NCBI GenBank assembly: GCA_023426145.1
Contig: JAFABG010000025.1
Coordinates: 248,001 to 312,000 of the forward strand
DNA length: 64,000 nucleotides
Direction: 5' to 3'
Origin: Bacteroidota bacterium
GTDB taxonomy: Bacteria > Bacteroidota > Bacteroidia > Bacteroidales > Bacteroidaceae
In this document: positions 25,351 through 34,619 of the stretch, one piece after another
Layout: every line of letters starts with the position of its first letter
Numbering within the stretch: the first letter of the stretch is position 1
The notes under the pieces: generated by a model
Seen by the model: only the letters and a program-made list of their open reading frames with translations
What the model was told of the DNA's origin: nothing
Databases searched by the model: none
Made by a program: the position numbers and the translations under genes

Positions 25351-26031
25351 ATGGAACTGTGTAAAAACAAACTGCGATTTAGTATTAATCCCTTAAATCT
25401 ACTCCTTAGAGCAAGGAAAAAAGAAGGATTACGCATTGGATATATGCAAGCCGCCATGGATGGTTTATACCTAAATGGGCTTCAAACAGGTGCAGACACC
25501 CAAAAACTAATTCAATTATTATCGGAAAAATTCAATTGTTTTGATGCAGACTCGTCGTGCCAATTATTATCTTTCATTGCAACAGAAGGCGAAAGAGCTT
25601 CTTTCTCTATTATGCTCCCCTACTTGCTATCCACAGATACACTTGAAGAGTTCGAAAATGTCATCCGTAAACACTTTTATGGAATAGAGAGGTTCATTCA
25701 ACAAGGAAAGAATTTGTATAATTTCGTAAAATATATAGAAGAAAGAGGAGAACCTATTATTTGGATTAATGACCTAGAAAGAGGGGTAACAGGATGGGAT
25801 ATGGGACAATTAGTAACAATAGCACGGATAGCAAAAGACTGTGAATACATTACTCAAGAACAGGCCTGGGAATACATTGATAGAGCTAGTGAAATATGCA
25901 TGGAGCACTTCCACACACCAGAGGAGATCGACAAAAGCTTCCTAATAGGAGGAGCAATGAAATCGGATAAAATAAAAGACTGGGAGAATCTAATCTTCTA
26001 CTACTCAGAACTTCGAGAAAATGAAAGATAA
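25351..26031 (+). CDS. DUF1266-like protein of unknown function
   Basis: A 226-residue predicted soluble protein. The C-terminal half (about 140-215) follows the DUF1266 pattern: GWDMGQLVTIARIAKDCEYITQEQAWEYIDRA, then a short HFHTPEEIDKSFLIGGA block. No signal peptide, membrane segment or catalytic motif is visible. It stands alone between the deoC terminator and the convergent polyprenyl synthase gene (3 bases between stops). Its long leader contains three tiny ORFs. The function is not known; the domain call is moderate. Confidence 0.65.
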   Translation: MELCKNKLRFSINPLNLLLRARKKEGLRIGYMQAAMDGLYLNGLQTGADTQKLIQLLSEKFNCFDADSSCQLLSFIATEGERASFSIMLPYLLSTDTLEEFENVIRKHFYGIERFIQQGKNLYNFVKYIEERGEPIIWINDLERGVTGWDMGQLVTIARIAKDCEYITQEQAWEYIDRASEICMEHFHTPEEIDKSFLIGGAMKSDKIKDWENLIFYYSELRENER

Positions 26032-26034
26032 AAA

Positions 26035-27009
26035 CTATTTCTCACGATCAGCTACATAAGTAACATATGCTCTAAGAGCCTCAGAAATAGGAGAACTGGG
26101 TAGTGAATCTAACAACTCAAACACCTTCTGTTTGTATTCATCAATAACACGTGATGCATACTCTATACCCCCGTTTGCTTTAGTAAACTCAATCAAACGA
26201 GCTATTTCATCAGGAGTAGCCATACCCTCCTTCACCTTTAAAGCAACCTTTTCAGCCCAATCGTCTTTAGTCGCATTCAAAGCATATAACACAGGAAGAG
26301 TAAGCTTCCCTTCAAGCATGTCATTGCCAGTAGGTTTACCGATCTCTTTACTATCAAAATAATCAAAAATATCGTCTTTAATCTGAAAACAGACACCAAT
26401 ATGTTCCCCTAATAATCGAGCAAAAGCGACCTCTTTATCGCTAGCATTAACAGATAAAGCAGCTGCTTCCGCACACGCAGCGAAAAGAGCTGCAGTCTTT
26501 TTACGAATTACATCAAAATATACCGTTTCGGAAAAACTGTGATTACTAACATTGGACAGTTGAAGCAATTCCCCTTCGGCAAGGTCACGCCCTAAAAAAG
26601 AAATCAATCTAACAATTCGACCGCTTTTTGTAAGTTCGGCATGAACCAAACTAGTGGCAAGAAGATAATCCCCAGCCAAAACTGCAACTTTATTATTAAA
26701 AATTGCATTCACAGAGAGCTGACCTCTACGTTCAGTACTCTCATCTACAACATCATCATGAACTAGGCTAGCTGTATGAAGAAGTTCTAAAGAAACAGCA
26801 GCGTGAAGAGTCGCAGGAAGGATTGTTCCATAAAGACGAGCAGACAGTAATACAAGAATAGGACGCATCATCTTACCATTCCTCTGGCGAATGTGTGCAA
26901 CAACGCTATCAAGCAATACATTAGAACTGGAAAGAGAACTATCAAAAAGATTTCTAAAGTCTTCCAATTCAATTTCAACCGGACTTTTGATTTGAGAAAT
27001 GCGATCCAT
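26035..27009 (-). CDS. Trans-type polyprenyl diphosphate synthase
   Basis: A 324-residue long-chain prenyl synthase, likely making the octaprenyl-type side chain of menaquinone. It has GKMMRP (45-50), the first Asp-rich motif HDDVVDES (84-91) and the second KDDIFDYF, with the YFDVIRKKTAALFAACAEAAA region between. The start at 27009 (MDRISQIKSP) agrees with the family; the longer frame to 27078 would overlap the polA leader. On the minus strand a TACTTTTG element at about 27033-27026 could be its -7 box. Confidence 0.93.
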   Translation of the reverse strand: MDRISQIKSPVEIELEDFRNLFDSSLSSSNVLLDSVVAHIRQRNGKMMRPILVLLSARLYGTILPATLHAAVSLELLHTASLVHDDVVDESTERRGQLSVNAIFNNKVAVLAGDYLLATSLVHAELTKSGRIVRLISFLGRDLAEGELLQLSNVSNHSFSETVYFDVIRKKTAALFAACAEAAALSVNASDKEVAFARLLGEHIGVCFQIKDDIFDYFDSKEIGKPTGNDMLEGKLTLPVLYALNATKDDWAEKVALKVKEGMATPDEIARLIEFTKANGGIEYASRVIDEYKQKVFELLDSLPSSPISEALRAYVTYVADREK

Positions 27010-27096
27010 TATTACAGTATTTGGCCACAAAAGTAATAATAAAACGCTTAATACCGTATTTTTTTGTACTTTTACCATGAAAAATTAAGTAAATCT

Positions 27097-29946
27097 ATGG
27101 AATCTGACAATAAATTATTTCTTTTAGACGCTTATGCACTTATATATAGAGCCTATTATGCCTTTATTAAAAATCCTAGAATAAACTCGAAAGGATTCAA
27201 TACTTCGGCAATACTAGGCTTTGTTAACACGCTTGAAGACGTTCTAAAAAAGGAAAATCCTTCGCATATTGGAGTAGCCTTCGATCCTTCTGGCCCGACT
27301 TTTCGCCACGAAGCATTTGAGCAATATAAAGCTCAACGTGAAGAGACTCCAGAAGCAATCCGCCTATCTGTACCTATTATTAAAGAGATTATTCAAGCTT
27401 ATCGCATACCTATTCTAGAAGTTGCTGGTTACGAAGCCGATGACGTTATTGGCACCTTAGCCACAGAAGCAGGACAAAAGGGGATCACAACTTATATGAT
27501 GACTCCTGATAAAGACTATGGCCAATTGGTTACTGAAAAGATATTCATGTACCGCCCCAAACATACAGGGGGCTTTGAAGTCATGGGAATAGAAGAAATT
27601 AAATCAAAATTTTCGATTCAGTCTCCGACTCAAGTCATAGATATGCTAGGTTTAATGGGGGACTCTTCAGACAACATTCCTGGTTGTCCCGGGGTTGGTG
27701 AAAAAACAGCTCAGAAGCTAATTGCTGAATTCGGTAGCATCGAAAATTTATTAGATCATACCGATCAACTAAAAGGAGCACTTAAAACTAAAGTGGAAAC
27801 GAATAAAGAAATGATCACTTTCTCCAAATTTCTTGCAACTATTAAAATTGATGTACCTATCCAATTGGAAATGGACAAGCTTATTAGGGAGCAAGCAAAT
27901 GAAGAAGAACTTCGTCGAATTTTTGATGAACTAGAATTTCGTACACTAATTGACCGAGTACTAAAAAAAGAGAATACTACAAATACAATAACTACTCCTA
28001 CTCTCAAGAAAATTTCGGCAGCAAAAAAAACGCAAGCCACACTTTCACTTTTTCCAGAAGAAGGACCTGAAATTCAAGGCAATTTATTTGCAGAATTTAC
28101 AGACGATGAGCCAACTGAAGCAAAAAAAACGAATCTAGAGACGCTAGAAACACTTAATACAGACTACCAACTAATTGATAATGAGAATAAAAGGGGTGAA
28201 ATTATTAAATTATTACTTACATCTAAAATTCTCACTCTAGACACAGAAACCACAGGGACTGAGCCAATGGAGGCCGAATTAGTAGGAATGAGTTTTGCTA
28301 TCAACGAAAATCAAGCATTTTATGTACCTGTGCCTGCAGATCGAGAAGAAGCCTTAAAATTAGTTAATGAATTCCGCCCGGTACTAGAAAATGAAGATTC
28401 GCTAAAAGTTGGGCAAAATATCAAATACGATATGATTGTTCTCCAAAACTATGGGGTGCAAGTAAAAGGCAAACTTTTCGATACGATGATAGCACATTAC
28501 GTACTTCAACCTGAACTACGACATGGAATGGACTATCTTGCAGAAATCTATCTCCGTTACCAAACGATACACATAGACGAACTCATAGGACCTAAGGGAA
28601 AGAACCAGAAAAACATGCGCGATCTTGACCCAAAGGAGGTTTACCGATATGCATGTGAGGATGCAGACGTAACTCTTAAGCTCAAAAACGTGCTGGAGAA
28701 AGAATTAGTAAAAAACGGTGCTGAGAATCTATTCTATGAAATAGAAATGCCCCTAGTACCCGTATTGGTAAACATAGAACGCAACGGTGTACTATTAGAT
28801 ACAGAAGCGCTGAAACAATCTTCTGAACACTTTACTGCACAGATGAAACGCATTGAACAGGAGATTTATGAATTGGCAGATGAGAAGTTCAACATTGCTT
28901 CCCCAAAACAAGTAGGCGAAATGCTATTCGACAAACTGAAAATTGTAGAGAAAGCAAAGAAAACCAAAACTGGTCAATACGTCACTTCAGAAGAAGTACT
29001 CGAAAGCCTCCGTCATAAGCATCCAATGGTGGAAAAGATATTAGAACATCGTGGACTAAAGAAATTATTAGGAACCTACATCGATGCTTTGCCTCAACTC
29101 ATCAATCCTAAAACAGGCAGAGTGCATACCTCCTTCAACCAAACTGTCACATCTACAGGACGCCTTAGCTCAAGTAATCCTAACCTGCAAAACATACCTA
29201 TTCGTGATGAAAATGGAAAAGAAATTCGGAAAGCATTTATCCCAGATGAAGGATGCCTTTTCTTTTCAGCAGACTATTCTCAAATAGAATTACGAATTAT
29301 GGCTCATCTCAGCGAAGACAAGAATATGATAGATGCCTTTCTAAGCAACCATGATATTCACGCAGCTACAGCAGCCAAAATTTATAAGGTAGACATCAAA
29401 GAAGTCGACTCAGACATGAGACGTAAAGCTAAAACGGCGAACTTTGGTATCATTTATGGTATATCAGTATTTGGTCTGGCAGAAAGAATGAACGTAGACA
29501 GAAAGGAAGCCAAAGAGCTTATAGATGGATATTTTGAAACCTACCCAAGCATAAGGGCCTATATGGATAAAAGTATTCAAATAGCCAAAGAAAAAGGATA
29601 TGTAGAAACAATATATCACAGAAAGAGGTTTCTGCCCGACATCAACTCGCACAATAGTGTTGTGCGCGGCTATGCTGAAAGAAATGCTATCAACGCTCCA
29701 ATTCAAGGAAGTGCAGCAGATATAATAAAAGTAGCAATGGCACGTATTTATGAACGCTTCCAAACTGCAAATATACAAGCCAAGATGATTCTACAAGTAC
29801 ATGATGAGCTAAACTTCAGTGTACCCATACATGAGAAAGAAATTGTTGAGGAGATCGTCATTCAAGAAATGGAACGTGCATACCGTATGCATGTTCCTTT
29901 AAAAGCGGATTGTGGATGGGGTAAAAATTGGCTAGAAGCCCATTAA
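27097..29946 (+). CDS. polA: DNA polymerase I
   Basis: A 949-residue repair and Okazaki-fragment polymerase with three parts. The 5'-nuclease is at about 1-300 (EADDVIGTLA, DKDYGQLV, LMGDSSDNIPGCPGVGEKTA). The 3'-5' exonuclease has LTLDTETTG, so its metal ligands look intact. The polymerase has DYSQIELRIMAHLS, KTANFGIIYGIS and VHDEL. A low-complexity linker rich in Lys/Glu/Thr (about 300-355) joins the first two parts. The start at 27097 (MESDNKLFLLDAYALIYRAYYAF) is the natural one. The gene diverges from the prenyl synthase gene and ends at a strong terminator. Confidence 0.97.
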   Translation: MESDNKLFLLDAYALIYRAYYAFIKNPRINSKGFNTSAILGFVNTLEDVLKKENPSHIGVAFDPSGPTFRHEAFEQYKAQREETPEAIRLSVPIIKEIIQAYRIPILEVAGYEADDVIGTLATEAGQKGITTYMMTPDKDYGQLVTEKIFMYRPKHTGGFEVMGIEEIKSKFSIQSPTQVIDMLGLMGDSSDNIPGCPGVGEKTAQKLIAEFGSIENLLDHTDQLKGALKTKVETNKEMITFSKFLATIKIDVPIQLEMDKLIREQANEEELRRIFDELEFRTLIDRVLKKENTTNTITTPTLKKISAAKKTQATLSLFPEEGPEIQGNLFAEFTDDEPTEAKKTNLETLETLNTDYQLIDNENKRGEIIKLLLTSKILTLDTETTGTEPMEAELVGMSFAINENQAFYVPVPADREEALKLVNEFRPVLENEDSLKVGQNIKYDMIVLQNYGVQVKGKLFDTMIAHYVLQPELRHGMDYLAEIYLRYQTIHIDELIGPKGKNQKNMRDLDPKEVYRYACEDADVTLKLKNVLEKELVKNGAENLFYEIEMPLVPVLVNIERNGVLLDTEALKQSSEHFTAQMKRIEQEIYELADEKFNIASPKQVGEMLFDKLKIVEKAKKTKTGQYVTSEEVLESLRHKHPMVEKILEHRGLKKLLGTYIDALPQLINPKTGRVHTSFNQTVTSTGRLSSSNPNLQNIPIRDENGKEIRKAFIPDEGCLFFSADYSQIELRIMAHLSEDKNMIDAFLSNHDIHAATAAKIYKVDIKEVDSDMRRKAKTANFGIIYGISVFGLAERMNVDRKEAKELIDGYFETYPSIRAYMDKSIQIAKEKGYVETIYHRKRFLPDINSHNSVVRGYAERNAINAPIQGSAADIIKVAMARIYERFQTANIQAKMILQVHDELNFSVPIHEKEIVEEIVIQEMERAYRMHVPLKADCGWGKNWLEAH

Positions 29947-30078
29947 AAAATGAATTTATACAATGAATAATCTATTATTTATCAGCAAAATAAAGTCAAA
30001 ACTTCGTAACAACATTATTTAACTTATCATCCAAAAAGCTACTAAAAGGATTGCTAATCTAACGTAGTGCTTCATTCT

Positions 30079-30111
30079 ATATCCGGCAAGATGGCTGCCG
30101 GATATTTTTTT
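30079..30111 (+). terminator. Intrinsic terminator of polA
   Basis: ATATCCGGCA (30079-30088) pairs with TGCCGGATAT (30096-30105), loop of 7, followed by a T-run. Confidence 0.85.
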
Positions 30112-30210
30112 GTCAAAAACACAAGCAAATAGCAAGTCCTAAACATATTCTAAAATATCATTATGACACAAATTACACGCTATAAAACGGATAAGAACCA
30201 AATTAATAGT

Positions 30211-30218
30211 TATATTTG
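30211..30218 (+). promoter_or_regulatory. Putative -7 promoter element of the DUF3836 gene
   Basis: TATATTTG followed by C matches the Bacteroidetes -7 box, 60 bases before the start codon. Confidence 0.45.
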
Positions 30219-30278
30219 CACCATAATACTAAAGGATTAGTAGACAAATGAAAGTTTAATATTAAAAATCAAATAGCC

Positions 30279-30674
30279 ATGAAAACAAAAGTATTTTTTA
30301 AAATGTTCGTATTAACTGTTATTCTTTTAATGACTTCATATACTATGTATGGACGCAGTAATAACGGCCAATTGGTATATAATCCAGTAGAGGAAAACGG
30401 AGTAATGGTTGCTCAAACTGTTTACAAGATGGATGGTAATACACTTGCCAACTATATGAAGTACGATTATAAATATGATGAAAGCAAACGAATGATTGAG
30501 AGTGAAACTTTAAAATGGAACAGTACAAAAAATAACTGGGTCAAAGATTTACGTATCAATTATAAATATGAAGGAAAAACCGTAACGACCAATTATTATA
30601 AATGGAATAACAAGAAAGAAACCTATGAATTAGTCCCAGAAATGACAGTTACTATGGACAACGCAAATTTATAA
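30279..30674 (+). CDS. DUF3836-like exported protein
   Basis: A 131-residue protein with a signal peptide (hydrophobic run at about 8-24, ending MYG). The mature part is rich in Tyr, Asn and Lys with alternating strand-like segments (YDYKYDESKRMIESETLKWN, then INYKYEGKTVTTNYYKWNN), the pattern of the Bacteroides family DUF3836. Function unknown; it is probably periplasmic or secreted. It is a single-gene unit with its own -7 element and terminator. It faces the LytTR regulator gene, but no functional link is evident. Confidence 0.75.
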   Translation: MKTKVFFKMFVLTVILLMTSYTMYGRSNNGQLVYNPVEENGVMVAQTVYKMDGNTLANYMKYDYKYDESKRMIESETLKWNSTKNNWVKDLRINYKYEGKTVTTNYYKWNNKKETYELVPEMTVTMDNANL

Positions 30675-30722
30675 CTACTCTTTTCAACAACACTCTTTAT
30701 TTTAATATTCTAACATTAGAGG

Positions 30723-30754
30723 CGCCGTTCCTGTTGAAGGAATGGCGTTTTTTT
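30723..30754 (+). terminator. Intrinsic terminator of the DUF3836 gene
   Basis: CGCCGTTCC (30723-30731) pairs with GGAATGGCG (30739-30747), including one G-T pair, followed by seven T residues. Confidence 0.8.
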
Positions 30755-30772
30755 GTAATGATCAGCAATCTA

Positions 30773-31549
30773 TTACAACATAAAAAAGCGATCTTGCAAT
30801 CCCTTTAAATAATTCCGAGAAATGATTAAATCAGTATTATCCTGGAAAGGAGGGTAAAGTTGACAAGACTTTCCATCAATCATAGCAAGATAGTTAACAT
30901 TAATAATAGCTGATTGACTTATTTGTACAAAATCATTTGAATGATTGAGAATACTCTCAGCATTGGTACTACGCTTTAAGTTTAGCCTAGTTTGATTAAA
31001 AAGAACGACTTGCCAAAGACGTCTATCTTTTAGATATTCAAAGAAACCAATCTCCTCTTTACGCAAAAGTTTAAACCCAGTTATGGTACTAATCATAAAA
31101 ACTCCTTGTTGGGGCATCAGAGCATTAAAAGAGGCAGGAGTAAAAGACGAAGGCTGAACAACTGTTGCTAAAGCTTTACGATAACGTTCAATAATTACTT
31201 CTAAATCTTTCGTTTCAAAAGGTTTTAATAAAAAATCGAAGGCAGATTCACGCAAAGCTTGAAGCAAATATTTATCATATGAAGTATAAAAAACGACCTT
31301 CATATCCCACAATATATCTGCACGCATTTCTCCTAACAAGTTAAACCCTAGAACATCTGGAAGTTGCACATCCAAAAACAGTAAATTTGGGCGCAAATCC
31401 ATAATCATTTTCCGGCCTTTAGCACCTGTACTAGCGGTACCTTTAATTTCGAATTCCGGGTATACTTCCAGTCCTTTACGCAAAGCTTCAATTGCCGTAC
31501 GCTCATCATCTACAATCACGACTGTATATTTATCTTGTGCACTCATCAT
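30773..31549 (-). CDS. LytTR-family response regulator
   Basis: A 258-residue transcription regulator of a two-component system. The receiver domain is at about 8-125, with acidic DDE near the start, the phospho-acceptor Asp in LLFLDVQLPD and the conserved Lys in LLKPFE. The C-terminal LytTR DNA-binding domain covers about 155-255 (IGFFEYLKDRRLWQVVLF, SQSAIINVNYLAMIDG). The start overlaps the stop of the kinase gene by ATGA, so the pair is translationally coupled. Target genes are not apparent. Confidence 0.93.
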   Translation of the reverse strand: MMSAQDKYTVVIVDDERTAIEALRKGLEVYPEFEIKGTASTGAKGRKMIMDLRPNLLFLDVQLPDVLGFNLLGEMRADILWDMKVVFYTSYDKYLLQALRESAFDFLLKPFETKDLEVIIERYRKALATVVQPSSFTPASFNALMPQQGVFMISTITGFKLLRKEEIGFFEYLKDRRLWQVVLFNQTRLNLKRSTNAESILNHSNDFVQISQSAIINVNYLAMIDGKSCQLYPPFQDNTDLIISRNYLKGLQDRFFML

Positions 31550-33561
31550 AAATCATAAGAAAAATAAAACGGTATGTAAACAGATACCATTGTACCCGTC
31601 TTCCCATCGTCTCGGTTCATTATATTAAAACTAATTTTTTCTTTTTTATTTTTCGCATTAAGCAATTGAATGGTTTGATAAAGTACCTTCAAACCAGTAC
31701 CTGTACCCCGCGTTGAAGAAGAAGAATTTGCAAGATACCCTCTCCCATTGTCACAAACTATAATCCGAATACCATTCTGCTCACGAGACACATGGATAAC
31801 CAACTCCTTAGCTCTCTCTAATCCTGACAACCCATGCTTAATGGCATTCTCTACAGGAATCTGCACAATCATGGAAGGAATCATCGTGTGAATCGAATCC
31901 ACTCCTTCTTCTACAACGATAGACACACTAAAATCTTGATTAAACCTGCCTCTTTCCAAATTAATATAGGACTGAACAAAATCCAATTCATCTTGTAATG
32001 ATACTTTTAACTTCTCAGTCAACTCCAAACTCCTTCGTAGATACTTAACCAATTCTGTCAAATTAGCTCTTACATCATCGGAATCTGAGAGTTGATTTAT
32101 TTCCCGACCCAATACATTAAATGTAAAATGAGGAGAAATTCGACTTCTCAAATTTTCCATGCGCACTCGGCTAATCTGCTTAAAGAATCGTTCACGAAGA
32201 AATGCACGTTTTCTCCGCATATAAAGGAAAATTGCCACTGCACCAACTGCAAAAATAAGACAAACTAACACCCAAACATAAATGCTAAGTTTCAACACCT
32301 TAACTTCAGCTGTCTGTCTTTGAATCTGAATCTCTTTACGCAGCAAAACAGTATCTTGACGATAACGCATATCTAGTTCAGCCACACGTGCTTGAACTCG
32401 TTCACTACGAATAGAATCATTCAGTTCACAATCGCGCTTTAAACATTCATAAGCATTGCGATAATCACCAGACTTTTCATAATAATGCTGCAGATATTGA
32501 TTACGTATAGTCAGCATATTTGCATCAAGATGTCCTACAGAGTCCGTACGAGCAATCATCTCACGGGCACGAGCAAAATTGCCTTTTTTCAATGAAAATT
32601 CGATCATCAAAGTTTCTATATAATGTACAGCTGAGTTATTTTGTATTTCATTAAAATAACGATAGCCCTCCTCTAGACAATTTTCTGCCGAATCCAAACG
32701 ATCAGTTAAAAGATAAAGGTCACCCAAATTTACTTTAGATAAATTGCTTTCAAATATCATCTGCGGATAATCCTTTATCACGGAGGCAGCACGACGCATG
32801 TAATCTAATGCTTGCTGATAGTCTTTCTTATAATAGTAATGATTGCCTCTATTATTGAGGTATGACCATTTCTCTCTAATATCCATCTCGTTGAAAAAAC
32901 GTCCTGCCATCTCATAGTAGTGATTAGACATTTCAAAATCGCGTAAATCTGAATAAGTTTGCCCCAGTCCATAATAAATAGGAAACTTTGTATGATCTGG
33001 CAAACGTAGTGAATCACAAAGGAACAAAGCCCTTCGATAATATGAAGCAGTATAGGCTAACTCTCCTCTATGTAAATAAGCATCAGCGATATTCATGCAG
33101 ATATCCGGCAAAAGATTGGACCTGCGTCCCTTTAAACGATAAAAGTAAGCCTTACTATAATTAGTAACAGCGGAATCTGGTTGATTGAGTTGCATCCACA
33201 CATTACCATCCATGTTATATACATCAGAAAGTACATCATACCATTGAGGGCATTCTGCAGCACGTACTTGATAAGCTTTTACTAGATTATTATAATGCCG
33301 AATAGAGTCAAAATCTGAAGTAACAATAAAGGTTTTTCCATACAAGGCTAATAGCCTATAGTAGCCAATAGAATCATTTACTTGAGAAAAAGCATTACGT
33401 AATAGAAAACGAGAATAAGATAAATTACTAAATAATGAGTCCTGGGCACGAACTTCTAAAGAATCGATATATGTATGTTCACAGAAGCTGATCCTGCGAT
33501 TCCCATCTGAGCAACCACAGTTTAAGAATAAAAACAATCCTATCCACCTTAATAATTTCAT
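31546..33561 (-). CDS. TPR-containing sensor histidine kinase (LytS/His_kinase type)
   Basis: A 671-residue sensor kinase. The N-terminus is a signal sequence or lipoprotein-like leader (LFLFLNCGCSDG). The periplasmic half has several TPR-like repeats (for example PDSAVTNYSKAYFYRLKG and YQQALDYMRRAASVIKDY). One membrane segment (LSIYVWVLVCLIFAVGAVAI) follows, then a His_kinase domain with phospho-acceptor His in RSRISPHFTFNVL, and an ATPase domain with NAIKHG and DNGRGY. I chose ATG at 33561; a GTG at 33582 would add seven residues. Such TPR kinases pair with LytTR regulators throughout Bacteroidetes. The signal sensed is unknown. Confidence 0.9.
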   Translation of the reverse strand: MKLLRWIGLFLFLNCGCSDGNRRISFCEHTYIDSLEVRAQDSLFSNLSYSRFLLRNAFSQVNDSIGYYRLLALYGKTFIVTSDFDSIRHYNNLVKAYQVRAAECPQWYDVLSDVYNMDGNVWMQLNQPDSAVTNYSKAYFYRLKGRRSNLLPDICMNIADAYLHRGELAYTASYYRRALFLCDSLRLPDHTKFPIYYGLGQTYSDLRDFEMSNHYYEMAGRFFNEMDIREKWSYLNNRGNHYYYKKDYQQALDYMRRAASVIKDYPQMIFESNLSKVNLGDLYLLTDRLDSAENCLEEGYRYFNEIQNNSAVHYIETLMIEFSLKKGNFARAREMIARTDSVGHLDANMLTIRNQYLQHYYEKSGDYRNAYECLKRDCELNDSIRSERVQARVAELDMRYRQDTVLLRKEIQIQRQTAEVKVLKLSIYVWVLVCLIFAVGAVAIFLYMRRKRAFLRERFFKQISRVRMENLRSRISPHFTFNVLGREINQLSDSDDVRANLTELVKYLRRSLELTEKLKVSLQDELDFVQSYINLERGRFNQDFSVSIVVEEGVDSIHTMIPSMIVQIPVENAIKHGLSGLERAKELVIHVSREQNGIRIIVCDNGRGYLANSSSSTRGTGTGLKVLYQTIQLLNAKNKKEKISFNIMNRDDGKTGTMVSVYIPFYFSYDL

Positions 33562-33662
33562 AGTAAATATACGCCTTGTCACTACTCTCGTTCGTGTTCG
33601 GTTTTGAATTCACAAAAATACATTATTTATACTGAATCTCAACGAAATTTATTATTTTTTTA

Positions 33663-33670
33663 TACCTTTG
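33663..33670 (+). promoter_or_regulatory. Putative -7 promoter element of the cysE-to-znuC gene run
   Basis: TACCTTTG matches the Bacteroidetes -7 box, 30 bases before the serine acetyltransferase start. No further clear promoter or terminator is seen until after znuC. Confidence 0.45.
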
Positions 33671-33700
33671 TCCCCATATCTAAAATGAGTAACTGACCTA

Positions 33701-34603
33701 ATGAGTCCATTAAACTTTACCCACATTCTGACACAGGCAGTCGATGAGCTATCGGAAAGCGAATCCTACAAAGGACTGTTTCATCAACATAAAGATGGAG
33801 AGCCACTACCTTCTGCCAAAGTTTTGTATGAAATTATTGAGCTCTCACGTGCTATTCTCTTCCCCGGGTACTACGGAAATTCTTCTATTAATAGCCGCAC
33901 TATCAAGTATCACATCGGTGTAAATATTGAAAAACTATTTGACATACTTTCGGAGCAAATTCTCTCTGGGCTGTGCTTTAGTATAGAAGAAAGAAAATGC
34001 AACACTTGTTCTGATGCACGAAGAGAAGAAGCAAGCCGTCTAGCAGCTAAATTTATCAGCAAGTTACCCGAAATGAGGAGAATATTGGCTACAGACGTTG
34101 AAGCAGCCTACAATGGAGACCCAGCTGCTCAGAGTTACGGTGAAGTCATTTTTTGCTATCCAGCCATAAAGGCGATCAGCAACTACCGTATTGCACACGA
34201 ACTCCTAAAATTGGGCGTTCCTTTAATTCCACGTATGATTACGGAAATGGCTCATAGCGAGACTGGTATTGACATCCATCCAGGTGCAAAAATTGGAAAT
34301 CACTTTACTATAGATCATGGAACAGGAGTCGTTATTGGAGCAACCAGCATCATTGGTAATAATGTAAAGCTATACCAAGGTGTCACTTTAGGTGCAAAAA
34401 GTTTCCCGTTGGATGCTGAAGGAAAACCAATTAAAGGAATTCCTCGTCATCCCATATTGGAAGATAACGTTATCGTGTATTCTAACGCCACCATATTGGG
34501 AAGAATTACGATCGGCAAAGATGCAACTGTAGGTGGCAATATTTGGGTAACCGAAAATGTACCGGCAGGTGTAAGAATCGTCCAAACAAAAGCTAAAAAA
34601 TAA
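33701..34603 (+). CDS. cysE: Serine O-acetyltransferase
   Basis: A 300-residue enzyme that acetylates L-serine to O-acetylserine, the first step of cysteine synthesis. The N-terminal helical part is long (about 1-185). The left-handed beta-helix follows, with hexapeptide repeats and the active-site block ETGIDIHPGAKIGNHFTIDHGTGVVIGATSIIG, then GVTLGAKSF. The long N-terminus resembles the EpsC/SAT variants of Bacteroidetes. It begins a run of nine closely spaced genes on the plus strand; the next start is 16 bases away. Confidence 0.93.
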   Translation: MSPLNFTHILTQAVDELSESESYKGLFHQHKDGEPLPSAKVLYEIIELSRAILFPGYYGNSSINSRTIKYHIGVNIEKLFDILSEQILSGLCFSIEERKCNTCSDARREEASRLAAKFISKLPEMRRILATDVEAAYNGDPAAQSYGEVIFCYPAIKAISNYRIAHELLKLGVPLIPRMITEMAHSETGIDIHPGAKIGNHFTIDHGTGVVIGATSIIGNNVKLYQGVTLGAKSFPLDAEGKPIKGIPRHPILEDNVIVYSNATILGRITIGKDATVGGNIWVTENVPAGVRIVQTKAKK

Positions 34604-34619
34604 AATCAAATAATTATAT

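Larger units (their letters stand above)
29947..30278. other. Intergenic region between polA and the DUF3836 gene
   Basis: It carries the polA terminator (30079-30111) and a -7-like element at 30211-30218. I see no gene in it. Confidence 0.6.
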
